Origin: Streptomyces colonosanans
GTDB taxonomy: Bacteria > Actinomycetota > Actinomycetes > Streptomycetales > Streptomycetaceae
DNA length: 54,086 nucleotides
NCBI RefSeq assembly: GCF_001866645.1
Contig: NZ_MLYP01000035.1
Coordinates: 1-54,086, forward strand
Direction of reading: 5' to 3'
The position numbers and the translations under genes were made by a program. Below, one piece after another: positions 26,002 through 35,175 of this stretch (position 1 is its first letter; the number at the start of each line of letters is the position of its first letter). The notes beneath the pieces were generated by a model. That model was not told where the DNA came from, did not search any database, and saw nothing but the letters and a program-made list of their open reading frames with translations.

Positions 26002-26869
26002 ACGCCGAGAACTCGTGCACCGCGTAGTCCGCCACCGCCTCGTACCCGAGCCGCTGGTACAGGCCGTTGCTCGTGGGGTTCGCGAGGTCGGTGAAGAGCA
26101 GGACCTCCTCGGCGCCGGAGTCGAGCGCGGCCCTGGTGACCGAGGCGGTGGCGGCGCCCGCGTAGCCGCGGCCACGCAGCGGGGCGGGGGTGAAGACGGG
26201 AGCCACCCGGACCTGCCCGGCGACCTCGGGCGTGGCACCCGCCATCGCGACGGGCGTGCCGTCCGGCGTCTCCCACAGCGTGATCCCGCCGTACGCGATA
26301 CGGCTTTCGGCCCAGCGGTCCGGGTCCTGCCCGGCAGGCTCTTCGACGTCCACGTGGAACTGGGCGTACCAGCGCGCGACCAGCCCGTGGTCGTCGGCGC
26401 CGGCGACCCGGGCGCTTCCGGGCGGCGCGGGCTCTGGCGGGGTGAACGTGCCGAGCCGGTAAAGGCGCTGCCGCATCGCGAGCCGGGCGGCGGCTCCGGT
26501 GCCGCGCTCCCAGGCGGCGGCAAAGGCGGCGACCGTCTCGGCCGGTCCGCCCGCCGACGGAATCACCCGCCCGTCCAGCGCGAGCCGCGCCGCCAGAGCG
26601 TCGGCGGCCCCTGCGGTGAGGGAGGTGAGGTTGAGCTGGTACGGGGGCGTGCGCAGGACCGTGGCCCGTACGGTGCCGTCCTCGTCCGCGAGCCAGCCGA
26701 AGTACGGCGGCTTCCCGCCCATCGCCGACAGCCCTTCCGTCCGCAGCTTGTCGGCGACCGTCAACTGCACGGTGTGCAGAGCGGGCTGGGACCGCAAAAA
26801 GGACCCGGCCCGCCCGAGGAACTCCTCCAGGTCGCCGGTGAACCGCCAGTCGTACGTGCCTGAATCCAT
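26000..26869 (-). CDS. GNAT-family N-acetyltransferase
   Basis: About 289 residues. The acetyltransferase domain is C-terminal: VRVAPVFTPAPLRGRGYAGA contains the acetyl-CoA-binding R-G-R-G-Y-A segment, followed by LLFTDLANPTSNGLYQRLGY. The N-terminal 140 residues form an additional domain with no clear name. The substrate is unknown. The open frame extends to a GTG at 26905; the ATG at 26869 (MDSGTYDWRF) is chosen because GAGAT lies about ten bases before it. Confidence in the start is moderate. Confidence 0.8.
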   Translation of the reverse strand: MDSGTYDWRFTGDLEEFLGRAGSFLRSQPALHTVQLTVADKLRTEGLSAMGGKPPYFGWLADEDGTVRATVLRTPPYQLNLTSLTAGAADALAARLALDGRVIPSAGGPAETVAAFAAAWERGTGAAARLAMRQRLYRLGTFTPPEPAPPGSARVAGADDHGLVARWYAQFHVDVEEPAGQDPDRWAESRIAYGGITLWETPDGTPVAMAGATPEVAGQVRVAPVFTPAPLRGRGYAGAATASVTRAALDSGAEEVLLFTDLANPTSNGLYQRLGYEAVADYAVHEFSA

Positions 26870-26925
26870 GCAGACCAAGATCTCGCGAACAAGCGCGTCC
26901 TGCACACGGATTTACGCCCGCCCGC

Positions 26926-27528
26926 TCACGGAAGCGTGGGCTCGGGGTCGCCCGCGATCCGTCCGTGCAGATGCACGTCCCGGAACACGTCCTGGCGCTC
27001 CGCCTCGAACATCGCGCCGCGCAGCGTCCCCTCGTACGGAAAGCCGCACCGCTCCGCGATACGGCAGGACGCCTCGTGGCCGAGGGCGTGGCCCAGTTCC
27101 AGGCGGTTCAGGCCGAGATCGGTCAGGGCCCAGCGGCCGACGAGGGCCAGGGCGCGGGTGGCGACGCCCCCGCCGCGGGCCTCGGGCAGCACCCAGTAGC
27201 CGACGCGGGCCGTCCGGAAGACATGGTCGATGAGGTTGACGCCGACCTGCCCCAACGTCCTGCCGTCGGCCGCATCCGTGACCCGGAACGTCGCGTCCAG
27301 GCCCTCCGCCGCACGGAGCGCCTTGGACCGCAGCGACTCCCGCGCATCATCCCTGTCCCGCACGATCCTGAGCGGTGTGTTCCAGCGCAGGAAGTCGGGG
27401 TCCGTCAGCCCCCGGAACCAGTCGTCCACCTGGGCTTCCACATCAGGGTCCCAGTCGCTCAGCCGCAGGCCGTGGCCATGCAGCTCCGGGAAGGGGTGAG
27501 AGCGCGAGTCATCACGTATGTCGGCCAT
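26926..27528 (-). CDS. RimJ/RimL-type GNAT acetyltransferase
   Basis: The 200-residue protein resembles the RimJ/RimL family. LHGHGLRLSDWD is at the start, TLGQVGVNLID in the middle, then VGYWVLPEARGGGVATRALA (acetyl-CoA site) and LELGHALGHEASCRIAERCG. These enzymes acetylate ribosomal proteins, antibiotics or amino acids; the target here is unknown. The ATG at 27528 is preferred over an upstream TTG. It lies 56 bases upstream of the other GNAT gene on the same strand, so the two may be co-transcribed. Confidence 0.85.
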   Translation of the reverse strand: MADIRDDSRSHPFPELHGHGLRLSDWDPDVEAQVDDWFRGLTDPDFLRWNTPLRIVRDRDDARESLRSKALRAAEGLDATFRVTDAADGRTLGQVGVNLIDHVFRTARVGYWVLPEARGGGVATRALALVGRWALTDLGLNRLELGHALGHEASCRIAERCGFPYEGTLRGAMFEAERQDVFRDVHLHGRIAGDPEPTLP

Positions 27529-27748
27529 CGGGCCATTCAATCAAGGGTCCGTGGCGCAGAACGGCGGTCCACTCCCCGCCGGTAAGTCGGATCACACCCC
27601 TCACGGTGTCCAACTCCCCACTGACTCCCTTTTCTTGCTATTGCGTCAGGTCTTTCAGCGAATCCCCGCACCCCACCCACTCGCAACGCTCCGCACGCCG
27701 ATTCCCCCCCAACCGGTCGTTCCGCGCCACCGGCCCCACCCCTTTCCT

Positions 27749-29053
27749 TCACCCGGTCGCGGGGCGCCTGCGGATCACCAGCGCCATCAGGGCGGCCGCC
27801 GCGCACAGCGCGCCCGACGCGTACCAGACGACGTCGTGCGAACCGAACGCGTCCCGTGCCACACCACCGAGGAAGGCCACCAGGGCGGCTCCGACCTGGT
27901 GAGAGGCGAGGACCCAGCCGAAGACGATGGCACTGTCCTCGCCGTACTGCTCGCGGCACAGCGCCAGGGTGGGCGGGACGGTGGCGACCCAGTCCAGACC
28001 GTAGAAGACGATGAAGAAGATCATCGGCGGGTGGACGGCGGGGGCCAGCAGTACGGGCAGGAAGAGGAGCGAGATGCCGCGCAGGGCGTAGTACACCGCG
28101 AGCAGGCGGCGCGGTTCGAAGCGGTCGGTGAACCAGCCCGAGGCGATCGTGCCCGCCACATCGAAGACACCGATGACCGCGAGGAGCGAGGCCGCCGCCG
28201 TGATCGGCATGCCGTGGTCGTGGGCCGCCGGGACGAAATGCGTCTGGATCAGGCCGTTGGTGGAGGCGCCGCAGATCGCGAAGGTGCCGGCCAGCAGCCA
28301 GAACGGGCCCGTGCGCACCGCCGAGAGGAGCACGGTGACGGCACGCCGGGCGGCCCCGGACACCGGTTCCGGCTTCGGTACGAACTCCCGTGCACCGTAC
28401 GGCTTCAGGCCCACGTCCGCCGGGTGGTCCCGCAGCAGCAGCCAGACGAAGGGGATGACCGCGAGGGCGGCGAGGGCCACCGTCACGGCGGCGGGGCGCC
28501 AGCCGTGGTTCTCGACCGTCCAGGACAGTGCGGGAAGGAAGATCAGCTGTCCGGAGGCGGAGGCGGCGGTGAGGATGCCGCTCACCAGACCGCGCCGCTC
28601 GGTGAACCAGCGGTTGGTGACCGTCGCCGCGAATGCCAGCGCCATCGAGCCCGTGCCCAGGCCGACCAGCAGGCCCCAGCACAGCAGCAGTTGCCAGGCC
28701 GTGCTCATCCACACGGTCACGCCCGAGCCGAGCGAGATGAGCGCGAGGGCCACGGCGACGACCCTGCGGACACTGAAGCGGTCCATCAGGGCGGCGGCGA
28801 AGGGTGCGGTCAGGCCGTAGAGGGCGAGGTTGATGGACACGGCCGCGCCGATCGTGCCGCGCGACCAGTGGAACTCCTGATGCAGCGGGTCGATCAGCAG
28901 GCCCGGCAACGTACGGAAGGCCGCCGCCCCGATGATCGTCACGAAGGTGACGGCGGCGACGAACCAAGCGCGGTGGATGCGGGTCGGGCGGCTGGGCCGC
29001 GTCTCCCCGGCCGTTGCTGCGGCAGCGGTTGTCTGGGTCACGCCATAGAGCAT
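27749..29053 (-). CDS. MFS transporter (monocarboxylate/oxalate-formate type)
   Basis: The 434-residue protein has about 12 membrane segments in two halves joined by a cytoplasmic loop (LKPYGAREFVPKPEPVSGAA). The inter-helix signature ALMDRFSVRRVVAVA between helices 2 and 3 and GWFTDRFEPRRLLAVYYALR in the second half are typical MFS motifs. Similarity in pattern is to the NarK/oxalate-formate-like group. It is divergent from the GlxA-type regulator, with 60 bases between starts, and so is probably its target. The substrate is unknown. The ATG at 29053 has no strong ribosome site, and a GTG 12 bases further in is an alternative. Confidence 0.87.
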   Translation of the reverse strand: MLYGVTQTTAAAATAGETRPSRPTRIHRAWFVAAVTFVTIIGAAAFRTLPGLLIDPLHQEFHWSRGTIGAAVSINLALYGLTAPFAAALMDRFSVRRVVAVALALISLGSGVTVWMSTAWQLLLCWGLLVGLGTGSMALAFAATVTNRWFTERRGLVSGILTAASASGQLIFLPALSWTVENHGWRPAAVTVALAALAVIPFVWLLLRDHPADVGLKPYGAREFVPKPEPVSGAARRAVTVLLSAVRTGPFWLLAGTFAICGASTNGLIQTHFVPAAHDHGMPITAAASLLAVIGVFDVAGTIASGWFTDRFEPRRLLAVYYALRGISLLFLPVLLAPAVHPPMIFFIVFYGLDWVATVPPTLALCREQYGEDSAIVFGWVLASHQVGAALVAFLGGVARDAFGSHDVVWYASGALCAAAALMALVIRRRPATG

Positions 29054-29113
29054 CCGGTCTGCGGCGCCCCGCAAACGAGTGGCCCGAAGGACAGTGTTCG
29101 CTAGGATCGGGCC

Positions 29114-30148
29114 ATGACCGTTGCCGAAGGCGTTCGCCGCCACCGCGTCGTCGTCCTCGCCCTCGACGGGCTGCTGCCCTTCGAACTGGGCATCCCGCAG
29201 AGGATCTTCCGGCTCGCCAGGGACGCACAGGGACGACGGCTGTACGACGTCGTCACCTGCTCGGTCCGGCCGCCGGGCCCGGTGCAGACCGACGCGGACT
29301 TCGCCGTCCTCGTCGAGAACGGCCCGGAGATCCTCGCCACCGCCGACACCGTGGTCGTGCCGGCCTCGTACGAGCTGGGGCCGGTGTACGAAGAGGGCGT
29401 GCTCGGCGAGGAGTTGGCCGCCGTCTTCGCCCGTATCCGGCCCGGCACCCGGCTCGTCGCCATCTGTACCGGTGGTTATGTCCTGGCCGCGGCCGGCTGC
29501 CTCGACGGCCGTCCGGCGACCACGCACTGGTCGTCCGCCGAGCACTTCCAGCGGCTCTTCCCGAGGATCAGGGTCGACGCGGACGTGCTGTTCGTCGACG
29601 ACGGTGATGTCCTGACCTCTGCCGGGGTCGCGGCCGGCATCGACCTGTGCCTGCACATCGTGCGCCGCGACCACGGCACCGCCATCGCCAACGACGTGGC
29701 CCGCCGCACCGTGGTCCCGCCGCACCGCGACGGCGGCCAGGCGCAGTACATCCAGCGCCCGATGCCCGAGCCGCAGCAGGCGACCACGACCGCCGCCCGT
29801 GCCTGGGCGCTCGGCCGGCTCCACGAGCCCATCCAGTTGCGCGACATGGCGGAGCAGGAGTCCATGTCCGTGCGCACCTTCACTCGGCGCTTTCGCGAGG
29901 AGGTCGGCATCAGCCCCGGACAGTGGCTGACCCAGCAGCGCGTCGAACGGGCCCGCCATCTGCTGGAGTCCACCGATCTGTCGGTCGACCAGGTGGCGCG
30001 GGACGCCGGCTTCGGCACGGCCCAGTCGATGCGACAGCACCTACAGGGGGCGCTCGGGGTCACTCCCACCGCGTACCGGCGCACGTTCCGCACCGGTGGC
30101 GGGAGTGGCCTCGTCGGCGACAACGTTCTTTCCGCCGACGGCAGATGA
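29114..30148 (+). CDS. GlxA-type transcriptional regulator (DJ-1/PfpI + AraC HTH)
   Basis: The 344-residue protein combines a DJ-1/PfpI-like sensor domain (residues 8-180: VVVLALDGLLPFELGIPQR, LVAICTGGYVLAAAGCLDGR with the nucleophile-elbow Cys) and a C-terminal AraC helix-turn-helix pair (LRDMAEQESMSVRTFTRRFR, SVDQVARDAGFGTAQSMRQH). GlxA-like regulators control transport and catabolism of small nitrogenous compounds. The divergent MFS gene is a likely target. The last 108 bases overlap the 3' end of the convergent MFS gene. Confidence 0.9.
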   Translation: MTVAEGVRRHRVVVLALDGLLPFELGIPQRIFRLARDAQGRRLYDVVTCSVRPPGPVQTDADFAVLVENGPEILATADTVVVPASYELGPVYEEGVLGEELAAVFARIRPGTRLVAICTGGYVLAAAGCLDGRPATTHWSSAEHFQRLFPRIRVDADVLFVDDGDVLTSAGVAAGIDLCLHIVRRDHGTAIANDVARRTVVPPHRDGGQAQYIQRPMPEPQQATTTAARAWALGRLHEPIQLRDMAEQESMSVRTFTRRFREEVGISPGQWLTQQRVERARHLLESTDLSVDQVARDAGFGTAQSMRQHLQGALGVTPTAYRRTFRTGGGSGLVGDNVLSADGR

Positions 30149-31309
30149 CGCCGGGCGCCGTACGCGCTCGCCCAGAGCGCCCGCCAGCGTGAGCGTCAGG
30201 GTCAGGGCGACGCCGGCCAGGATCGCCGTCGACGGCGCGACGAAGTGGAGCAGGGCGCCCGCGAGGGAGCCCGTGGCCGCATAGCCGACGCCCACCGCCG
30301 CGTACATCACCGAATAGCCCGCCGCCAGGGCGCTCTCCGGGACGGCCTCCCGCAGCGAAAGGTTGCGGGTGATCATCGCGCCCGCCTGCAACACGCCCGC
30401 GGCGACCAGGGCGACGGCGATCCAGGCCGTGCCCGGTATCAACGCGGCCAGCGTCACACACGACGAGAGGCCGAACATCAGCACCACGCTCCGAGCGCCC
30501 AGCCCGCCCGGCCACGAGCGCAGCCCGTACACGAACGCTCCCACCGCCGAACCCACGGCGAGACCCGTCAGCAGTGGCCCCGACCAGCCGACGGCCGCGC
30601 CGCGCTGTTCGAGCAGGGCTGGCAGGACGAGTTCGGCGAGGGAGAGCAGGGACAGGCTGGCCGCGCCCGTCACGTACACCGGCCAGGCGCGGGCGAGCAG
30701 CCGGAACATCGACGCGCCTTCCTGGTCCGCGGGGTCGGTGTCCCAGCCGGGCGGCAGCAGCCACAGGCCGGCCACCGACGCGGCCATCAGGGCGGCCCCC
30801 AGCAGCAACGGCACCCGGGGCGCCGCACCGAGGGCGAGACCGGTGACCGCCGCCGGGGCGACGGCCCAGATACCGGACATCAGCATCGACTCGGCGGACA
30901 GGGCCTGGGCGACGGCCCTCCGCGGGACCAGGGCGGTGAGCAGGGCGCGCAGACCACCGGGGGCGGCGGCCGGGGCGCCGCCGGCCAGAACCGCGAAGCC
31001 GGCGAGGACCACAGGATGCGCGGCCGGGAACGCGCCGAGGCCCGCGAAGCCGACGGCCCCGACCGCCAGACCCGCGGCCATGTGGGGGCGGGCGGGGTCG
31101 GGGCGCATGCGCATACCGAGGAGAGGGGCGCCGAGAATCTCGCCGATCACGTAGGCCGCGGCCAGCGTCGCGCCCAGGGTGTAGCCGCCGGGGCGGTCAC
31201 GGGCGAGGAAGACCAGGGCGAGGGGGGCCATGGCGACCGGCATCCGGGCACCGACGGCCACCACGGCCCAGGTCAGGACCTGTCGGGAGGCCACGTCGCG
31301 GTATGTCAT
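30041..31309 (-). CDS. MFS transporter
   Basis: The 422-residue protein has about 12 hydrophobic segments (for example LTWAVVAVGARMPVAMAPLA, GGAPAAAPGGLRALLTALVP, AVGVGYAATGSLAGALLHF). It resembles sugar-efflux/arabinose-type MFS proteins in general pattern; the substrate is unknown. The ATG at 31309 (MTYRDVASRQ) is preferred over an upstream TTG. The 3' end overlaps the convergent GlxA-type gene by 108 bases, which makes transcriptional interference between the two likely. Confidence 0.83.
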   Translation of the reverse strand: MTYRDVASRQVLTWAVVAVGARMPVAMAPLALVFLARDRPGGYTLGATLAAAYVIGEILGAPLLGMRMRPDPARPHMAAGLAVGAVGFAGLGAFPAAHPVVLAGFAVLAGGAPAAAPGGLRALLTALVPRRAVAQALSAESMLMSGIWAVAPAAVTGLALGAAPRVPLLLGAALMAASVAGLWLLPPGWDTDPADQEGASMFRLLARAWPVYVTGAASLSLLSLAELVLPALLEQRGAAVGWSGPLLTGLAVGSAVGAFVYGLRSWPGGLGARSVVLMFGLSSCVTLAALIPGTAWIAVALVAAGVLQAGAMITRNLSLREAVPESALAAGYSVMYAAVGVGYAATGSLAGALLHFVAPSTAILAGVALTLTLTLAGALGERVRRPASSAVGGKNVVADEATPATGAERAPVRGGSDPERPL

Positions 31310-32092
31310 GCGTCGAAGATAGGGGACATGTCTGACAGCGGCCCCCTGCGTGTCCGGGCCTGTGGACAACCGCGCGATGACACCCGCGTGGTGACGGCCG
31401 AGCAGCGGAACTCAGAGCATCGGCACGGCCGTTGACCCCTTCTCCGTGTGTGCGTCCGCGGCAGCCTCCTCGTACGCCTCCACGGCTCTTCCCCCCGGTA
31501 AGAGACGATATGCGGCACCCGGACACGCGCTCGATCCGGTGGAGACGGGATACGCAAGGCCCGACTTGGAATCCCGAAGAGTTATCCACAGCCTGTGGAG
31601 AAGAAGGAGCCACGCCTTCCGGCTGTCGGCGAACCCGGCCCCTTCGGCGGCGGCGCCGACGGAGGTCGGCCGGCGGCGCGACTCACCCGCTCTCGACTGC
31701 GCTCGAAGGAAAGACGCCCCGCCTCGCCCCGAACGCGGCATCGCGCGCCGCCATCCGGTCCGACGCTCCCACCCTGGCCCTCGGACAGCCTCCCCCGAGG
31801 CCGTCCGGCCGCGTAAGGAGCCGACGCCGCATCGCGACCCGCACTCGCCTAGGCCCCCCGCCGCCGAAGCCCTCGACGTCCCCTCGCGGCGAATCGCTGG
31901 ATCCCGGCGTGATCACACGGGCACGTCGCGTCAACTCCCGGCCGCGGATTCACCACTTATGCCCTGATAGTGACGGCGCGCCCGGAAGCACGACCCGGCG
32001 CACCCGACAGTGACTCAGCTCAAGGGACCGTCACCCGTGGGCCGCGTGCCCAGGCGTGTACGTCCCTGCCCCGAGCGCCGGAGCGCACCCGG
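31310..32092. other. Gene-poor stretch without a recognisable gene
   Basis: This 783-base stretch has several open frames on both strands, but none shows the strong third-position GC preference or a recognisable domain. The frame at 31446-31967 is Arg/Pro/Ser-rich, as expected of a shadow frame in high-GC DNA. DnaA-box-like words occur (TTGTCCACAGG on the minus strand near 31369, TTATCCACAG near 31583), but only singly. It may be promoter-distal debris. Confidence 0.5.
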
Positions 32093-32584
32093 TCACACAG
32101 CGCCGTACGCGAACTCCGGCATGGGTGCCGGCACCCCGCACACCGCCGCCCGGTCCGCGGCACCCGCGCCACAGCGGTCCACCTCGCACCAGATGCGCTT
32201 GCCGAGACCCTCCGGGTCCCAGCCCCAGCGGTCGGCGAGGCCGTCGACGAGTTCCAGCCCGCGACCGCCCGTCTCGTCGCCGCGAGCGTGCCGGGGCGAC
32301 GGCGGACAGGCGCTGGCGTCCGCCACTTCGAGCCGGACGGTGCCGGCCGGGGCGCCCGAGGGGTCGTCACGCACACCCGTGAGCAGCAGCCGCAGGACGG
32401 CGGGACAGCCGGTGTGCACGACGGCATTGGTGACCAGTTCGGAGACGAGCAGGATCAGCGTCTCCGCGAGCGGCTCGTCCGCCCCTATCCCGGACCCGGC
32501 GAGCCGCGAACGAGCCCACTGCCGGGCCCGCCCCACCTCCGCGGGGTCGGGCCGGATCTCCAGCTGCACTTGAAGCACCTGCAC
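32093..32584 (-). CDS. Anti-sigma-type ATP-binding protein (HATPase_c_2)
   Basis: The 163-residue protein has a GHKL fold. It contains ARQWARSRL, then the N-box ILLVSELVTNAVVHTGCPAV, the G1 region VRLEVADASACPPSPRHA, and G2 ETGGRGLELVDGLADRWGW. It resembles regulatory serine kinases that bind sigma or anti-anti-sigma factors. A STAS protein is encoded 1.2 kb away at 33808, and the two might form a partner-switching pair with an unknown sigma factor. The GTG at 32584 is the first start in the homologous region. Confidence 0.83.
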   Translation of the reverse strand: MQVLQVQLEIRPDPAEVGRARQWARSRLAGSGIGADEPLAETLILLVSELVTNAVVHTGCPAVLRLLLTGVRDDPSGAPAGTVRLEVADASACPPSPRHARGDETGGRGLELVDGLADRWGWDPEGLGKRIWCEVDRCGAGAADRAAVCGVPAPMPEFAYGAV

Positions 32585-32816
32585 CGCTCACACCATCCGA
32601 ACCGGCGGACACATCGCCTCGCGCCTCACAAGGGCCACGATCGTGGTCATCGACTGCATGGCAGGAACCAGGATCACGCACCGTGATTCCCTTGCACAAC
32701 AGCATGGTTGACGTACAGTCACCCCAACAAGCGCTTCGGGCATATTCCAGCGCGAAGGAGTACGCGTACGGCATACTGTGCGACGCTTGCCACGGTGAGT
32801 CGAACAGACAGGCACG

Positions 32817-32954
32817 ATGGACCGTCCTGCCCCGCGAGCGGCGCGCATCACCGAACCCGGCGCCGCCGCAGAGGCCACACCGGAGTGGATCGGGCTCGAA
32901 ACCGCTCGCATCCCACACAAGGTACCGGAGCCCCGCGCCGACTCCGGTCCGTGA
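32817..32954 (+). CDS. Possible small protein of unknown function
   Basis: A 45-codon frame starts at ATG 32817 in the 542-base gap between the ATP-binding and EF-hand genes. It ends at a TGA and encodes a Pro/Ala/Glu-rich peptide with a central TPEWIGLETARIPHKVPE. Third-position GC is about three quarters, lower than neighbouring genes but above random. No ribosome site is evident. A possible -10-like GCATACT lies 45 bases upstream. It may be a degraded N-terminus or a real short protein. Confidence 0.25.
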   Translation: MDRPAPRAARITEPGAAAEATPEWIGLETARIPHKVPEPRADSGP

Positions 32955-33126
32955 CAAGTCACGCGTAGGACACAACCCTGTATCAACGCTCCGTAACCCT
33001 CAATTGCCACAATCGGTGACATCAGCGGGCCCCACCTCGAAGAGCGCCTGCACAGCGCCCGCCGGACCGCTTCAGGCGGCAGGGCGAGAACCTGCCAAGG
33101 ATGCTCGAGTACACGCTGCGCGAACG

Positions 33127-33639
33127 CTACTCGGGCACGGTGAAGTAGCGGGCGAACGCGGCCACGACTTCCGTCTCGCCGACCCTGCCGTCGCCATCCG
33201 CGTCGAGCGCCGCCGCAGCCGTCGCGGCGATGTCCTCGCGTACTCCGAGGGCCCTCAGGACGCGGACGGTCTCCTCGACGGTGGCCACTCCGTCGCCGTC
33301 GCCGTCCGCCACGGCGAGCGCCGCGTGCAGGAAGGGGCGGGCGATCTCCGCGAACCGGCCGGGGGTGTCACGCAGCCGCTTGACGGCGCTGCCGACGAAC
33401 TCCTCGCGGGTGATGCGCTGGTCGCCGTCCCCGTCCGCGATCCCGGCCATGCCCTGCCAGAGCGCCTCGGCGCCCGCGTACAGGGCCTGCCCTCGCTCGG
33501 ACCGGGCCGCGGTGCCGAACTCGGTGAGAACCGCCTTGGCCGCCGCGCTGAAGTCCTCGCGGTCGATGGAGCCGTTGCCGTCCTGGTCGAAGGTGGCGAA
33601 CCGGGCGGCGATCCTGCGCTCGTACTCGGTGCTGACCAT
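33127..33639 (-). CDS. EF-hand calcium-binding protein (calerythrin-like)
   Basis: The 170-residue protein has four EF-hand loops: DQDGNGSIDREDF (about residue 18), DGDGDQRITREEF (about 70), DGDGDGVATVEET (about 104) and DADGDGRVGETEV (about 144). All have acidic residues at positions 1, 3 and 5, and the first two also have Glu at the end of the loop. It has no signal peptide and is a cytoplasmic calcium sensor or buffer of the calerythrin/CabC type. Streptomyces relatives influence aerial growth and spore germination. The ATG at 33639 is the natural start. Confidence 0.92.
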   Translation of the reverse strand: MVSTEYERRIAARFATFDQDGNGSIDREDFSAAAKAVLTEFGTAARSERGQALYAGAEALWQGMAGIADGDGDQRITREEFVGSAVKRLRDTPGRFAEIARPFLHAALAVADGDGDGVATVEETVRVLRALGVREDIAATAAAALDADGDGRVGETEVVAAFARYFTVPE

Positions 33640-33807
33640 GTGTTCTCGGCCGCCTTACATGACGTCGGGGGTACATCCGGCACGGAGCGTACGATGTCGG
33701 GCGCCTGCGGGGAGCGGGAATCGGCGCTTGTACCAAGACCGCAGGAATACCGGGACACCAGTGTGGCCGTCCGGCGGGGTCGCCTTCACCGTGCCGTGGC
33801 CCCGGGC

Positions 33808-34218
33808 TCACGCCGACAGGGGGCTCGGATCCTCGCCGGTGGCCGAGCCGAGGTCCGGGTGGACGTCGAAGAGGCGGCGTACACCGAGGGTGGCGAGGAC
33901 CCGGTTGACGTGCGCTCCTCCCCCGCCGCCGGTCCCGCCCGGCGGGGAGGTGCCCGCGACGTCGCCGGGCCCGGGCAGGATCAGCCTGAGCCGGCCCCGG
34001 CAGGAGCGGAGCAGCCGCCGGGCTGCGATCAGCACGCCGACGCCGCTGGAGTCGCAGAGGACGACCTCGGAGAGGTCGAGGACGATGCGGTGACGGCCGT
34101 CGGCCACCGCATCGTGCACCCGCCGGCGCAGCACCGGTGACGTGGCCAGGTCCAGTTCGCCCGCCACCCGGAGCACGACCCACTCGCCGCACTCCCCGTA
34201 GGTCACCCTGAACGTCAC
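33808..34218 (-). CDS. STAS-domain anti-anti-sigma factor
   Basis: The 136-residue protein is of the SpoIIAA/RsbV type: EWVVLRVAGELDLATSPVLR, then VLDLSEVVLCDSSGVGVLIA with the phosphorylatable Ser in DSSGVGV near residue 58. It would bind an anti-sigma kinase when unphosphorylated. A Gly/Pro-rich insertion (TSPPGGTGGGGG) sits near residue 95. The GTG at 34218 is chosen over the ATG at 34224 because GGGAGG is only one base from the ATG but seven from the GTG. The ATP-binding protein at 32093 is a candidate partner. Confidence 0.88.
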   Translation of the reverse strand: MTFRVTYGECGEWVVLRVAGELDLATSPVLRRRVHDAVADGRHRIVLDLSEVVLCDSSGVGVLIAARRLLRSCRGRLRLILPGPGDVAGTSPPGGTGGGGGAHVNRVLATLGVRRLFDVHPDLGSATGEDPSPLSA

Positions 34219-34319
34219 CGCCATGCCTCCCGCTCGCCCGCGCCCGGCCTGAAACGAAAGCGGTTCCCACGCTTCCTTCAGTGCGGCTGCCCCCGCACTT
34301 CTCTCGGAAACACCGAACT

Positions 34320-34343
34320 ATCTATCGAAAATGTGAGATAGAT
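34320..34343 (+). promoter_or_regulatory. AT-rich inverted repeat upstream of the ECF sigma gene
   Basis: ATCTATC and GATAGAT flank a ten-base spacer in the 375-base gap between the STAS gene and the ECF sigma gene. Its low GC stands out from the surrounding sequence, so it may be an operator or promoter-adjacent element for either divergent gene. Confidence 0.3.
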
Positions 34344-34593
34344 GAGCCAATTCAATCGGTATCGGATCTCGTTCATTCACACCTGATCAGCGACGTCGGA
34401 GGAGAGACGGGCGCCCGAACCAGCGGTCCGCGGCCGGCCGCCTCTACCACCCTCGGCCCGTCAAGGGGTGCACATTGCCGCAAAGGGGCGTACGTCGTCC
34501 CATGTGGCGACTACATTCAAGGCTGGAAGCACAGGCTGAACCGGAGCAGGACATCTGCACGATCAGGGCACGACCAGGGGGTGAGGGGGCTGC

Positions 34594-35175
34594 ATGGCGA
34601 AGAAGGACGCACCGCCCCGGTGGGACCGCAGGATGCAGCAGCGGCTCGCCCGCGGTGAGGCGGCCGCGCTGGGCGAGTTCTACGACCGCTTCGCCTCGCT
34701 CGTGCACGGTCTCGCCCACCGCGTACTCGGGGACGAGGAGGCCGCCGACGGCGTCACACGCGAGGTGTTCACCCACGTCTGGGAGAACCCCGACTCGTAC
34801 GACCCGGGGCAGGGCCCGCTGCGCTCCTGGGTCGCCACGCTGACCCACCGGCTCGCCGTGCAGCGACTGCGCGCCGCCGAGACCGCCGCGCTCCCCCAGG
34901 ACGGCCGGGGCACCTCGGAGGAGCTGGAGCGCAAGGTGCGCCACGCCTCGGTCGCGGCCCGCGCGGACTACATCGTCTCCTCGATGCCGGTGCCGCTGCG
35001 CGCCGCGCTGGAGCGCGCGTACTTCCAGCGCCGGGACTACCGCCAGACCGCCGCCGACCTCGGCATCACCGAGGACGAGGCCCGCCGCCGCCTCCGGCTC
35101 GGGCTCCAGTTGGTGTCCACGGCCCACGAGGCGGGGCCCTTCGGCGCCCCTCCCGAACCGGAGGCCGCGTGGTGA
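34594..35175 (+). CDS. ECF RNA polymerase sigma factor
   Basis: The 193-residue protein has sigma-2 (RLARGEAAALGEFYDRFASL, AHRVLGDEEAADGVTREVF, LRSWVATLTHRLAVQRLR) and sigma-4 (PVPLRAALERAYFQRRDYRQ, TAADLGITEDEARRRLRLGL). The recognition helix is divergent from the usual GTVKSR form. A G-rich ribosome site (GAGGGGG) precedes the ATG. The TGA overlaps the GTG of the next gene, which encodes its probable zinc-finger anti-sigma factor. Regulon unknown. Confidence 0.9.
   Translation: MAKKDAPPRWDRRMQQRLARGEAAALGEFYDRFASLVHGLAHRVLGDEEAADGVTREVFTHVWENPDSYDPGQGPLRSWVATLTHRLAVQRLRAAETAALPQDGRGTSEELERKVRHASVAARADYIVSSMPVPLRAALERAYFQRRDYRQTAADLGITEDEARRRLRLGLQLVSTAHEAGPFGAPPEPEAAW

Noticed and set aside
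31446..31967. 173-codon plus-strand frame in the gap upstream of the ATP-binding gene
   Set aside because: Weak third-position bias, many rare codons, no ribosome site and no recognisable domain.
34343..34387. Fourteen-codon frame (MSQFNRYRISFIHT) upstream of the ECF sigma gene
   Set aside because: No good ribosome site or promoter and no structure supporting a leader peptide.
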